From positions 1 to 6,521 of the forward strand of contig CAZCJA010000097.1 in NCBI GenBank assembly GCA_964499015.1: a stretch of 6,521 nt of DNA, in the 5' to 3' direction. The position numbers and the translations under genes are program-made. The DNA is from CAZCJA01 sp964499015. Its GTDB lineage: Bacteria; Elusimicrobiota; Elusimicrobia; F11. The notes beneath the pieces are model-generated. The model saw only the letters and a program-made list of their open reading frames with translations, had not been told where the DNA came from and did no database searches. Below, piece by piece: positions 1 to 6,318 of this stretch. Numbering within the stretch: position 1 is the stretch's first letter; every line of letters begins with the position of its first letter.

Positions 1-1481
1 GCGGCCAGTTTCTCCAGCCGGTCCGCAAGACAGGCTTTACCAACAATGTGGAGCTGCGTTCCAGCGGCCGTATCGATGAGGATGGAACGGTTGTCATGCG
101 CGTTGAGATTGACGAAAAAGACCGCCGCAAATGGAACGGATACTTGCGCGGCGCGGCGTTGGACCTGTTTAACGGCTCGGTGTGGCGCAAATCGGCTTTT
201 AAAACCGAGCGTATGCACCGCGGTTTTCGCATCGGCATCGCCTTGCCCACGGTGCGCAAAACGCGCGGAAACGTGATCCGCCAAAGCGTCTACTTGGAAT
301 CTCTCGACACCAATCTTCTCTTCGCGGCGCCGTGGCCGACATGGATCGGTATCGACCAATCGTGGATTGAACGCGGGGAAGACATGTCGCTGTCGCGCCG
401 TCAGGGCAACACCTGGCGGCTGCATTACACGGTGGATTCGTTTTTTCCGGAAAACGGCGCGCTCTACGAGCGGCGCATCCTGGCCAATTTTCCGGAGTCC
501 TATTTCGAGGTGAAGGGTGTTTCGGTAAAGCGACTGGAGGCGCTGGCCAATGAAATCCTGGGCTCGGAAAAAAATACCGCGGCCATGGCCAGGAAAATCG
601 AAAACTATCTGCGGGAAAATTACGGCTACACGCTGGACATGGGGGAGCGCGTGCCGGGCAATCCACTCGACGTGTTCTTGTTCGAAAAGAAAAAAGGTCA
701 CTGTGAATATTTCGCCGCGGCAATGTGTTTGTTGCTGCGTAACAAAGGCGTGCCCGCGCGCATGGCCACCGGGTTTGTGGCGCACGAATGGAATGGACGC
801 GGCGGATACTACATTGTGCGCATGCGCGACGCGCACGCCTGGGTGGAAGCGTACATCCCATCCGTGGGCTGGATGCAATTCGATCCGACGCCGCGCGATT
901 TTGCCCAAGGGCCGGTACAGAGCGATTGGGTGCGCCGCTTGAGCGAGGCGCTCGACTATATCAACCTGCAGTGGAACCGGCAGGTGTTGAGCTACGACTT
1001 CGAACGCCAGGTGGACATCGTGCGCACCATCACCACCAAATCGCAAACCATTTCGTCACGCTTCGAGAACATGGGCTATTTATTCCGGAGCCTTTTCAGC
1101 TGGGAAGGGAAAACCCAAGGGGAGGATGGCGAGCGGGCGTTCTCCGCGCCGCGTGGCGGCTTGATCGCGGGCGGCGTTCTTGTTTTTGCGCTGATTATTG
1201 CGGTGATTTTGATCCTGCAGGCCCGTAAAAAGAACAGCCCCGTTTGGTTTTATGCTCCGTTTTTACGGGCGTTGGAAAAAACGGGAGGGCCAAAGCCTGA
1301 CGGCAAAACAGTCGTTGAGTTTGTGGCTAAGCATGAGCTTTTGTTGGGTGCAGCGGCGCCGGCCGCTTATTACTTGGCTGATCAATACAACCGAGAACGT
1401 TTTGGAAAAAATCCGGCGAGCGAACGGGAGAAGATACGACAGGCTTTAAATGAGCTGAAAGCTCACCAGCCGCGTCGGTGA
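1..1481 (+). CDS. TgpA-like membrane-bound transglutaminase-family protein (5' end missing)
   Basis: The reading frame is open from the window's left edge (first whole codon at 3) to TGA at 1479-1481, giving 492 codons; the GTG at 48 is internal, not a start. The opening residues, with GFTNNVELRSSGRI and then a VVMRVEI strand, resemble the periplasmic region that follows the N-terminal membrane helices (DUF3488) of TgpA proteins. A transglutaminase core follows, with all three catalytic residues: Cys in GHCEYF (codon 702-704), His in DAHAWVE (834-836) and Asp in FDPTP (882-884). A single hydrophobic helix (about 1155-1230) with a basic ARKK stop-transfer comes next, then a soluble tail resembling DUF4129. 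Known members are about 650-700 residues, so the missing part should be the N-terminal helix bundle. In Pseudomonas TgpA the core is periplasmic; the substrate here is unknown. Such genes often follow MoxR ATPase and DUF58 genes, which would lie outside the window. The family call is strong; the exact function is not established. Confidence 0.9.
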   Translation, partial: GQFLQPVRKTGFTNNVELRSSGRIDEDGTVVMRVEIDEKDRRKWNGYLRGAALDLFNGSVWRKSAFKTERMHRGFRIGIALPTVRKTRGNVIRQSVYLESLDTNLLFAAPWPTWIGIDQSWIERGEDMSLSRRQGNTWRLHYTVDSFFPENGALYERRILANFPESYFEVKGVSVKRLEALANEILGSEKNTAAMARKIENYLRENYGYTLDMGERVPGNPLDVFLFEKKKGHCEYFAAAMCLLLRNKGVPARMATGFVAHEWNGRGGYYIVRMRDAHAWVEAYIPSVGWMQFDPTPRDFAQGPVQSDWVRRLSEALDYINLQWNRQVLSYDFERQVDIVRTITTKSQTISSRFENMGYLFRSLFSWEGKTQGEDGERAFSAPRGGLIAGGVLVFALIIAVILILQARKKNSPVWFYAPFLRALEKTGGPKPDGKTVVEFVAKHELLLGAAAPAAYYLADQYNRERFGKNPASEREKIRQALNELKAHQPRR

Positions 1482-1485
1482 GCTT
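1459..1485. terminator. Inverted repeat in the convergent gene overlap, possible bidirectional terminator
   Basis: AAGCTCACC (1459-1467) and GGTGAGCTT (1477-1485) form a perfect 9-bp stem around a 9-nt loop. The right arm contains the TGA of the transglutaminase gene (1479-1481) and the left arm contains the TGA of the opposing glycosidase gene (1463-1465 on the minus strand). There is no strong U-tract on either side, so it is not a canonical intrinsic terminator. Position and symmetry still suggest a role in ending or protecting both messages. Confidence 0.4.
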
Positions 1486-2581
1486 CATTCGCCAGGGTGT
1501 CGAAAGCCGGTTTATTTGTTCCCCCGCCACTATATGTTCGGAACCCAATGGAGCCTAAGTAGCCGAGAAACGCCGGGTCGGAAATGCCAAATTCCATTTC
1601 CAGCGCGTTGAGTGCAGCAGGAGACAAATCAGTCGACCAGTTAAAATTTATGAGCGCCACATTCATGCGATAGATGTCCCACGCTTTAAAAATTTCTTCG
1701 ACAAAACGGGCTTGAAGGGCTTCGGAACTGTTGGTGGCCGAGCTTGATGGATAACCCGCCTCATGAAAATAAATAGGTTTGTTTGGATAAAGGGAGACGA
1801 CCGTGCCGAAATCTGTTGAAACAACATTCGGTGATTTGACGGTGAAGTCGGCGTTAAGAGGGTAATAGGTCACGAACGCCGCGTCGGCGTGGGCATTGAT
1901 TGATTGCACGCGGCTGGTCGAATTGATGGTCATCCCGGCAAAGGTTGTTTTTACGCCCACAATTAAATTGGCCCGTTTGGTGCGTGCGTACTCTGACACC
2001 GCTGCGAAGAATGTTTCGTATTTCTGCCATTCCGCATTGTTGGAGCCGAGCACGCTGTCGATTTCATTGCCGATGGATAAAGTGGTCAATTCCAGGTTGG
2101 GGATTTGCGTAAAGGCCCAGTCCAAGAGCGCTTTAAAGCGAGCGATCATGACTGGATTGTCAAAATCAACAGCTGACAGGTCGGCCGGAACCCGGCGGCG
2201 CGTGGTGTCGAGAACGGGAATGGTGAGCAAAACGGGCGTGTTGAAGGCTGGATAATACGAGTTGGCAACACTCAAATTGTTGGTCGGGTTGAACGTTGAC
2301 GGAGCTGTTTCAAGCTCGTCCCAAAAAACCGTCAATGCCACGGATTGAATGCCCGCGTTGCGGGCGGCGTTAAAAACAGTATTGAAATCGTTGTTTTGCG
2401 GCGCCTTAACATCCATGGCCAAAATCCGGTTCCCTTTGGCTACCGGCGCGGCGGCAGCCGCCTGTTCCATAATTTTGTCGTCTAATTTCTGGCCCGCTTT
2501 TCGACCCAACTCAACTGTTCCAAATCTGAAGGCACACAGCGTAAATGCCACCCCGATCCACAGAAGTCTTGTTGCCCTCAT
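1463..2581 (-). CDS. Secreted clan GH-A glycosidase-like protein, distantly GH53-like
   Basis: This 372-residue protein starts with a basic, then hydrophobic, N-terminus (RATRLLWIGVAFTLCAF) that reads as a signal peptide or anchor. A Cys lies near its end, but the residues before it do not make a lipobox. The remainder fits a single (beta/alpha)8 barrel: a beta1-like ILAMDVKA (about 53-60), VALTVFWDE (81-89), then SIGNEID with the expected acid/base Glu173 after Asn, TYYPL (238-242), and PIYFHEAGYPS with the expected nucleophile Glu274. A late INFNW (311-315) matches the aromatic often found at beta8. The order GNE, YYP, E-x-GYP recalls GH53 endo-galactanases, but overall similarity looks distant, so family and substrate are open. 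AAAGGA at 2590-2595 is a good ribosome site 8 nt before the ATG. The start overlaps the upstream gene's stop as ATGA, implying coupling. The 3' end overlaps the convergent transglutaminase gene by 19 bp. It is AT-richer in places than mutS. Confidence 0.75.
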   Translation of the reverse strand: MRATRLLWIGVAFTLCAFRFGTVELGRKAGQKLDDKIMEQAAAAAPVAKGNRILAMDVKAPQNNDFNTVFNAARNAGIQSVALTVFWDELETAPSTFNPTNNLSVANSYYPAFNTPVLLTIPVLDTTRRRVPADLSAVDFDNPVMIARFKALLDWAFTQIPNLELTTLSIGNEIDSVLGSNNAEWQKYETFFAAVSEYARTKRANLIVGVKTTFAGMTINSTSRVQSINAHADAAFVTYYPLNADFTVKSPNVVSTDFGTVVSLYPNKPIYFHEAGYPSSSATNSSEALQARFVEEIFKAWDIYRMNVALINFNWSTDLSPAALNALEMEFGISDPAFLGYLGSIGFRTYSGGGTNKPAFDTLANEAHRRGW

Positions 2582-3057
2582 CTCGACAATCCTTTAAAGA
2601 AAAAATTTATGGACGTGTTGGTCACCACATCGAAAACATCGGCGGAGAGTTGCCCGTTTGAGGCCGAGACGTAATAAGGTCCGGCATCGATGTTGAAGGA
2701 GACGTGTTTTGAAAGGATGTATTCAATTCCCAGATACGCTCCTGTAATAACGCCTTTTGTCTTTCGTTCCGTGGCGTGCGCCTCATCTGGGACGTATTCA
2801 AAATGGCTGAGTTCACCGCCAATATAATAATAACGGCGCGGATGGCCCAGATTGACGAATTTGGCTACGCGCGCGCCCACGGCAGAGGTGTCGGTTGTGG
2901 CTTGTGCCCGCAGTGAAAACGCCCAACTTTTAAACAGCGCTCGCGCTTCGATTCCAGGATAGTTGAGTCCAATGGTGGTATCTGTCAGTTCCTCGGCATA
3001 GGATGAGGAATGGATCAAAATAAAAAGGACCAACAGGAGGAATTTGCGGGGATTCAT
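2578..3057 (-). CDS. Small exported beta-strand-rich protein, possible outer-membrane beta-barrel
   Basis: I do not recognise a named family for this 159-residue protein. Residues 1-21 form a clear Sec signal peptide: NPRK, a hydrophobic core LLLVLFILI, then SSSYA with likely cleavage before EE. The mature part of about 138 residues alternates polar and aromatic or hydrophobic positions in short strands, for example RRYYYIGGELSHFEY (74-88), GAYLGIEYIL (106-115), HVSFNIDAGPYYV (118-130) and a final TNTSINFFF (146-154). This pattern is typical of small outer-membrane barrels, although the last residues (KGLSR) are not the classical terminal aromatic. It is the first gene of the minus-strand pair and its TGA overlaps the glycosidase ATG (ATGA). 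No Shine-Dalgarno sequence precedes the ATG at 3057. Because it is co-encoded with a secreted glycosidase, an envelope or carbohydrate-related job is plausible but unproven. Confidence 0.7.
   Translation of the reverse strand: MNPRKFLLLVLFILIHSSSYAEELTDTTIGLNYPGIEARALFKSWAFSLRAQATTDTSAVGARVAKFVNLGHPRRYYYIGGELSHFEYVPDEAHATERKTKGVITGAYLGIEYILSKHVSFNIDAGPYYVSASNGQLSADVFDVVTNTSINFFFKGLSR
2590..2595 (-). promoter_or_regulatory. Ribosome binding site of the glycosidase-like gene
   Basis: On the minus strand AAAGGA sits 8 nt before the ATG at 2581, inside the 3' end of the upstream gene. It supports this start and gives the second gene its own ribosome entry in addition to coupling through the ATGA overlap. 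Confidence 0.6.
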
Positions 3058-3159
3058 CGGGTGTGAATTTAGCGAATCGAAAGCTGTAGCACCATTGTTT
3101 GGGCCGGCCTACCCCGTCGACGGGCCCCGCCCGTCTTTGCTAGTCTCCCCGCCCCAACC
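3058..3159. promoter_or_regulatory. Divergent intergenic promoter region
   Basis: This 102-bp gap separates two gene runs that point away from each other, so it must hold promoters for both unless transcription enters from elsewhere. On the minus strand TAAATT (3066-3071) lies 8 nt before the ATG at 3057. On the plus strand TAGTCT (3141-3146), preceded by TGC as in an extended -10, lies 13 nt before the ATG at 3160. Neither has a convincing -35 hexamer, and neither gene has a Shine-Dalgarno sequence. The centre is GC-rich and carries palindromes: GGCCGGCC at 3102-3109 and CCCGTCGACGGG at 3113-3124. The assignment of individual boxes is tentative. Confidence 0.5.
3119..3135 (+). other. GC-rich hairpin (operator or terminator-like)
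   Basis: GACGGGC (3119-3125) and GCCCGTC (3129-3135) pair perfectly around a CCC loop and are followed by TTTG. The left arm also forms part of the 12-bp palindrome CCCGTCGACGGG (3113-3124), so two alternative pairings compete. The shape resembles a short intrinsic terminator, but the T-run is only three bases and no gene ends here. It lies where a -35 region for TAGTCT at 3141 would fall, so an operator is equally possible. Confidence 0.3.
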
Positions 3160-3789
3160 ATGTTGAATTCACTAGAACGAAAAATCGGCTGGCTCGCCAT
3201 TCCCGGCTTGCCTCTTTACATCGTCTCCGCACAGGGGCTCATCTTTATTTGGAGCTTGATGAATCCGGGATTCGTCGATTTGTTGTGGCTTGATCCTTCC
3301 GCGGTACTTTACGGCCGTGAATATTGGCGGCTCCTTACGTTTGTCTTCATTCCGCCCGAGATAAATGCGTTTTTTCAATTTTTCTTTCTGTACTTCCTTT
3401 ACATATGCGGTAACGCGCTGGAAGAAATAATGGGCGTTTTCGCTTTTACGCTCTATTATCTCGTCGGAATTACTATGACAGCAATCGGCGCGCTTTTTCT
3501 GGGCGGTTTTGGGGCGCCGGTCTACTTCAACCTTTCCATTTTCCTTGCTTTCGCCACGTTAAACCCCAATTATCAAATTCTGTTCATGTTCATTATTCCG
3601 ATGAAAATTAAGTGGTTGGGAATCATCTTCGCCCTCTTCGCCGTGCGCGATTTTGTTGTATCCGCACCTCCCGTGCGTATCACTATCGCGATCGCGGTGA
3701 TGACCTATGTGCTTTTCTTTGGGAAGATCTATTGGCAAGCGATTACGAGCTACGTGCGGCGCAAAAAATACCAAGGGAAGTTTGATTGA
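3160..3789 (+). CDS. Rhomboid/Derlin-like multi-pass membrane protein, probably catalytically inactive
   Basis: This 209-residue protein is strongly hydrophobic, with about six membrane segments (roughly 17-34, 68-85, 92-115, 121-138, 139-160, 173-190) and a basic cytoplasm-like tail YVRRKKYQGK. Residues YGREYWRLLTFVFIPP (51-66) match the rhomboid-superfamily L1 region, including the Trp-Arg pair (W56-R57) kept in Derlins and rhomboid pseudoproteases. GNALEEIMG (84-92) matches the start of the next rhomboid segment. Where active rhomboids carry GxSG the sequence reads YFNLSIFLAFA (122-132), with a Ser but no GxSG, and no His lies in the last helix. I therefore infer a pseudoprotease, possibly one that handles membrane substrates as Derlins do; the partner is unknown. 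No Shine-Dalgarno sequence precedes the ATG. Its TGA (3787-3789) overlaps the mutS ATG by one base, so the two are probably coupled. Its base composition is clearly lower in GC than mutS, partly because of Phe and Ile codons. Confidence 0.75.
   Translation: MLNSLERKIGWLAIPGLPLYIVSAQGLIFIWSLMNPGFVDLLWLDPSAVLYGREYWRLLTFVFIPPEINAFFQFFFLYFLYICGNALEEIMGVFAFTLYYLVGITMTAIGALFLGGFGAPVYFNLSIFLAFATLNPNYQILFMFIIPMKIKWLGIIFALFAVRDFVVSAPPVRITIAIAVMTYVLFFGKIYWQAITSYVRRKKYQGKFD
3773..3780 (+). promoter_or_regulatory. Ribosome binding site deciding the mutS start
   Basis: AAGGGAAG lies 8 nt before the ATG at 3789, which supports that ATG rather than the adjoining in-frame TTG at 3786. It sits within the last codons of the rhomboid-like gene. 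Confidence 0.55.
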
Positions 3790-6302
3790 TGGAAACCGCG
3801 GCCAAATCACCGACGCCGTTGATGCAGCAGTACACGCGGATTAAGGAAAAATACAAAGACGAAATCCTCTTGTTCCGTCTGGGGGATTTCTATGAGATGT
3901 TTTATGACGACGCGATCAAGGCGGCGCCGCTTTTAAACGTCACGCTGACCGCCCGCCAGGGCATCCCCATGTGCGGCGTTCCGCATCACGCGCTGTCCGG
4001 TTATGTCTCCAAACTTCTGAAGCTTGGGCAGAGCGTGGCCATCGCTGAACAGCTAGAAGACCCGAAAAAAACAAAAGGCATGGTCAAACGCGACGTGGTC
4101 CGCGTGATGACGCCGGGCACGCTGGTTGAAGACGAACTTCTGCCGGCCAAGGCCAATAATTTTCTAGTCGCAATTGCGAGCGGGCCCGGCAACGCCTGGG
4201 GTTTGGTGGCCGCCGACGTTTCCACCGGCGAAAGCTGGAACGGGGAAATTAAGAACGACCGGTCGTGGACGGCGCTGCGCGCCCAACTTGCTTCATTAAA
4301 CCCCAGCGAAGTTCTTTTGGTCGGCGACCCGACGGACGTCATGTGGGCGTGCTTCTCCAAGGAAGATCACGTGCGCATCGAGCCCGCGCCCGCCGGCATA
4401 AGCGGTCTCGCGGCGCAGGCCCAGCACGCGCTCATTGAATTTTTAAACCGCCAATATCCGGCCGTCGTGCCGTCGCTGCGGCCGTCGCGTCCGCTTTTGC
4501 TCGATTCGTCCGACGTCATGTTCCTCGATCAGACCGCGATCCGCCATTTGGAACTGGTCGAATCCTCCGATCCGGAGCGCAAAGGCCCGACACTCTTATC
4601 GCTGATCGATAAAACCGTCACGCCGATGGGCAGCCGTCTGTTGCGCTGGTGGCTGCTGCATCCGTCCTGCCATTTGCCGCAGATCCACGAACGCCAAGAC
4701 CGCGTGGGTGATTTCCTTGAGGCGACCGCCGAGCGCGGGGAAATCCGCGAATTGTTCCGTTCGATTCCGGATCTCGAGCGCGTGCAGGTGCGTGTAAAGT
4801 CGGGCTTGGTCGCGCCGCGCGAACTCGGCGCGCTGCGGCACGGGCTGAACACGTTCCCGCGGATTAAAGCCGCTCTCACCAAGGGGCTCGCGAATTTTCA
4901 CAAAGGCCTCGAAATTCCTAAGGATTTGATCGAGCTGTTAGCCACGCAATTGTCGGACGAGCCGCCGTCGAAACTGATCGACGGTAATGTCATCCGCGAC
5001 GGCGTGAACGCGGAATTGGATGAGTTGCGCAACCTGCGCCGTCACGGCAAAAAGTGGATCGCCGAAATGGAAGCCGCCGAGAAGGCGCGCACCGGCATCA
5101 CCACGCTGAAAGTCGGCTACAACGAGGTGTTCGGCTATTTCCTGGAAGTGTCCAAGTCGCACTTGAGCAAGGTTCCCGCCGATTGGATGCGCAAACAAAC
5201 CATGACCAACGGCGAGCGCTACATCACGCCCGCGCTCAAAGAACAGGAAGAGAAGATTTTAGGCGCCGAGGAAAAAATCCTCGCGTTGGAAGGCAGGCTG
5301 TTCAATCAACTGGTGGGGCGCGTTGCGGAATTCGGTTTGGCGCTCTCGCGCGTCGCGGAAACCATCGCGCAGATCGACGCCTTGGCCGGGCTGGCCGAGA
5401 CCGCTCATCAAAACGGCTACGTTCGTCCTATTATAAATGCCTCCAACGAGCTGTCGATCACGGGCGGCCGCCACCCGGTGATTGAAAACCAGCTCGGCCG
5501 CGAACGTTTTATCGCCAACGATTTTAGTTTGGGCGACGACAAGCGCATCGTCATCATCACCGGCCCGAACATGGCCGGTAAATCGACCTATTTGCGCCAA
5601 ACGGCGCTGCTCGCGGTCATGGCGCAGATGGGCTCATTTGTGCCCGCTGAAAAAATGACCATGGGCCTGGTCGATAAAATTTTTACGCGCATCGGCGCCT
5701 CCGACCGGTTGGCGCAGGGCCAGTCGACGTTCATGGTGGAAATGCAGGAGGTGGCCAATCTGCTTGCGAACGCGACCGGCAAGAGTTTATTGGTGCTGGA
5801 CGAAGTGGGCCGCGGCACCTCCACCTACGACGGCATGTCGATTGCCTGGGCGGTGATCGAATATTTGAGCAAGACCAATGGGTCCTCGCCGCGCACGCTG
5901 TTCGCCACGCACTATTTCGAACTCACCGGCCTTGCCGACAAGCTGGCGGGCGTCATCAACGCCCACGCCACCGCGCGCGAATGGAGCACGCCCGACGGCC
6001 GCAAGCAGGTCGTGTTTTTGTATCAGATCAAACCGGGCGCCGCCGACCGCTCGTACGGTATCCACGTCGCGGAAATGGCGGGCCTGCCGGAGGAATGCAT
6101 CAACCGCGCGCGCGAAATTTTGACCCAGCTGGAATCGGGCGACCACCGCGTGCAGAAAAGCGGCGCCCCGAAAAAGAGCGACAATCAACTGCGGCTTTTC
6201 GACGAGCATCCGGTGGTGAAGGAAATCCGCGACATCGATTTGAACCATCTCACGCCGATGCAGGCGTTTACGATTTTGAGCGAACTGAAAGAGAAGTGCT
6301 GA
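3789..6302 (+). CDS. mutS: DNA mismatch repair protein MutS
   Basis: MutS scans DNA as a dimer, clamps on mispairs and recruits MutL. From the ATG at 3789 the protein has 837 residues, a normal length for bacterial MutS1. A TTG three bases upstream is in frame but less likely, because TGATG overlaps the upstream stop. Domains appear in the expected order: the mismatch-reading motif GDFYEMF with Phe34 and Glu36, the PMCGVPHHA segment (about 60-68), connector, core and lever helices, the clamp region with GYNEVFGYFLEVSKSH (443-458), then the C-terminal ATPase. The ATPase shows Walker A GPNMAGKST (592-600), the GQSTFMVEM signature (644-652), Walker B LLVLDE with Asp671 and Glu672, and ATHY with His708. 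Near the end QLRLF (800-804) is a textbook beta-clamp binding peptide, followed by the C-terminal helical segment LTPMQAFTILSELK. All key residues are present, so it should be active. It lies between the rhomboid-like gene and mutL in one apparent operon. Confidence 0.98.
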   Translation: METAAKSPTPLMQQYTRIKEKYKDEILLFRLGDFYEMFYDDAIKAAPLLNVTLTARQGIPMCGVPHHALSGYVSKLLKLGQSVAIAEQLEDPKKTKGMVKRDVVRVMTPGTLVEDELLPAKANNFLVAIASGPGNAWGLVAADVSTGESWNGEIKNDRSWTALRAQLASLNPSEVLLVGDPTDVMWACFSKEDHVRIEPAPAGISGLAAQAQHALIEFLNRQYPAVVPSLRPSRPLLLDSSDVMFLDQTAIRHLELVESSDPERKGPTLLSLIDKTVTPMGSRLLRWWLLHPSCHLPQIHERQDRVGDFLEATAERGEIRELFRSIPDLERVQVRVKSGLVAPRELGALRHGLNTFPRIKAALTKGLANFHKGLEIPKDLIELLATQLSDEPPSKLIDGNVIRDGVNAELDELRNLRRHGKKWIAEMEAAEKARTGITTLKVGYNEVFGYFLEVSKSHLSKVPADWMRKQTMTNGERYITPALKEQEEKILGAEEKILALEGRLFNQLVGRVAEFGLALSRVAETIAQIDALAGLAETAHQNGYVRPIINASNELSITGGRHPVIENQLGRERFIANDFSLGDDKRIVIITGPNMAGKSTYLRQTALLAVMAQMGSFVPAEKMTMGLVDKIFTRIGASDRLAQGQSTFMVEMQEVANLLANATGKSLLVLDEVGRGTSTYDGMSIAWAVIEYLSKTNGSSPRTLFATHYFELTGLADKLAGVINAHATAREWSTPDGRKQVVFLYQIKPGAADRSYGIHVAEMAGLPEECINRAREILTQLESGDHRVQKSGAPKKSDNQLRLFDEHPVVKEIRDIDLNHLTPMQAFTILSELKEKC

Positions 6303-6308
6303 ACTCAT

Positions 6309-6313
6309 AGGAG
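6309..6313 (+). promoter_or_regulatory. Ribosome binding site of mutL
   Basis: AGGAG lies 5 nt before the ATG at 6319, within the 16-nt gap after the mutS stop. It is a strong site and fixes the mutL start. The short gap leaves no room for a terminator, supporting mutS-mutL co-transcription. Confidence 0.7.
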
Positions 6314-6318
6314 AGCGA

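Noticed and set aside
48..50. GTG as the start of the transglutaminase-like gene
   Set aside because: The frame is open to the window edge and the residues before it (GFTNN) continue the family's similarity, so the gene starts further left.
199..861. 220-residue open frame antisense to the transglutaminase gene
   Set aside because: It opposes the conserved catalytic core and reads as Arg, Pro and Cys-rich low-information sequence, the usual shadow of a GC-rich gene.
1896..2255. 119-residue plus-strand frame opposite the glycosidase-like gene
   Set aside because: It is antisense to the region encoding the catalytic GNE motif, has no recognisable domain and no clear ribosome site.
3119..3135. 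Hairpin read as a true intrinsic terminator
   Set aside because: Only three T's follow it and no gene ends there; it is kept only as an unassigned hairpin.
3786..3788. TTG as the mutS start
   Set aside because: The next codon is an ATG that overlaps the upstream stop as TGATG and has AAGGGAAG 8 nt before it, a more usual arrangement.
5054..5485. 143-residue plus-strand frame inside mutS
   Set aside because: It is an out-of-frame reading of the intact mutS clamp and lever region, very rich in Arg and Gly, with no sign of a frameshift in mutS.
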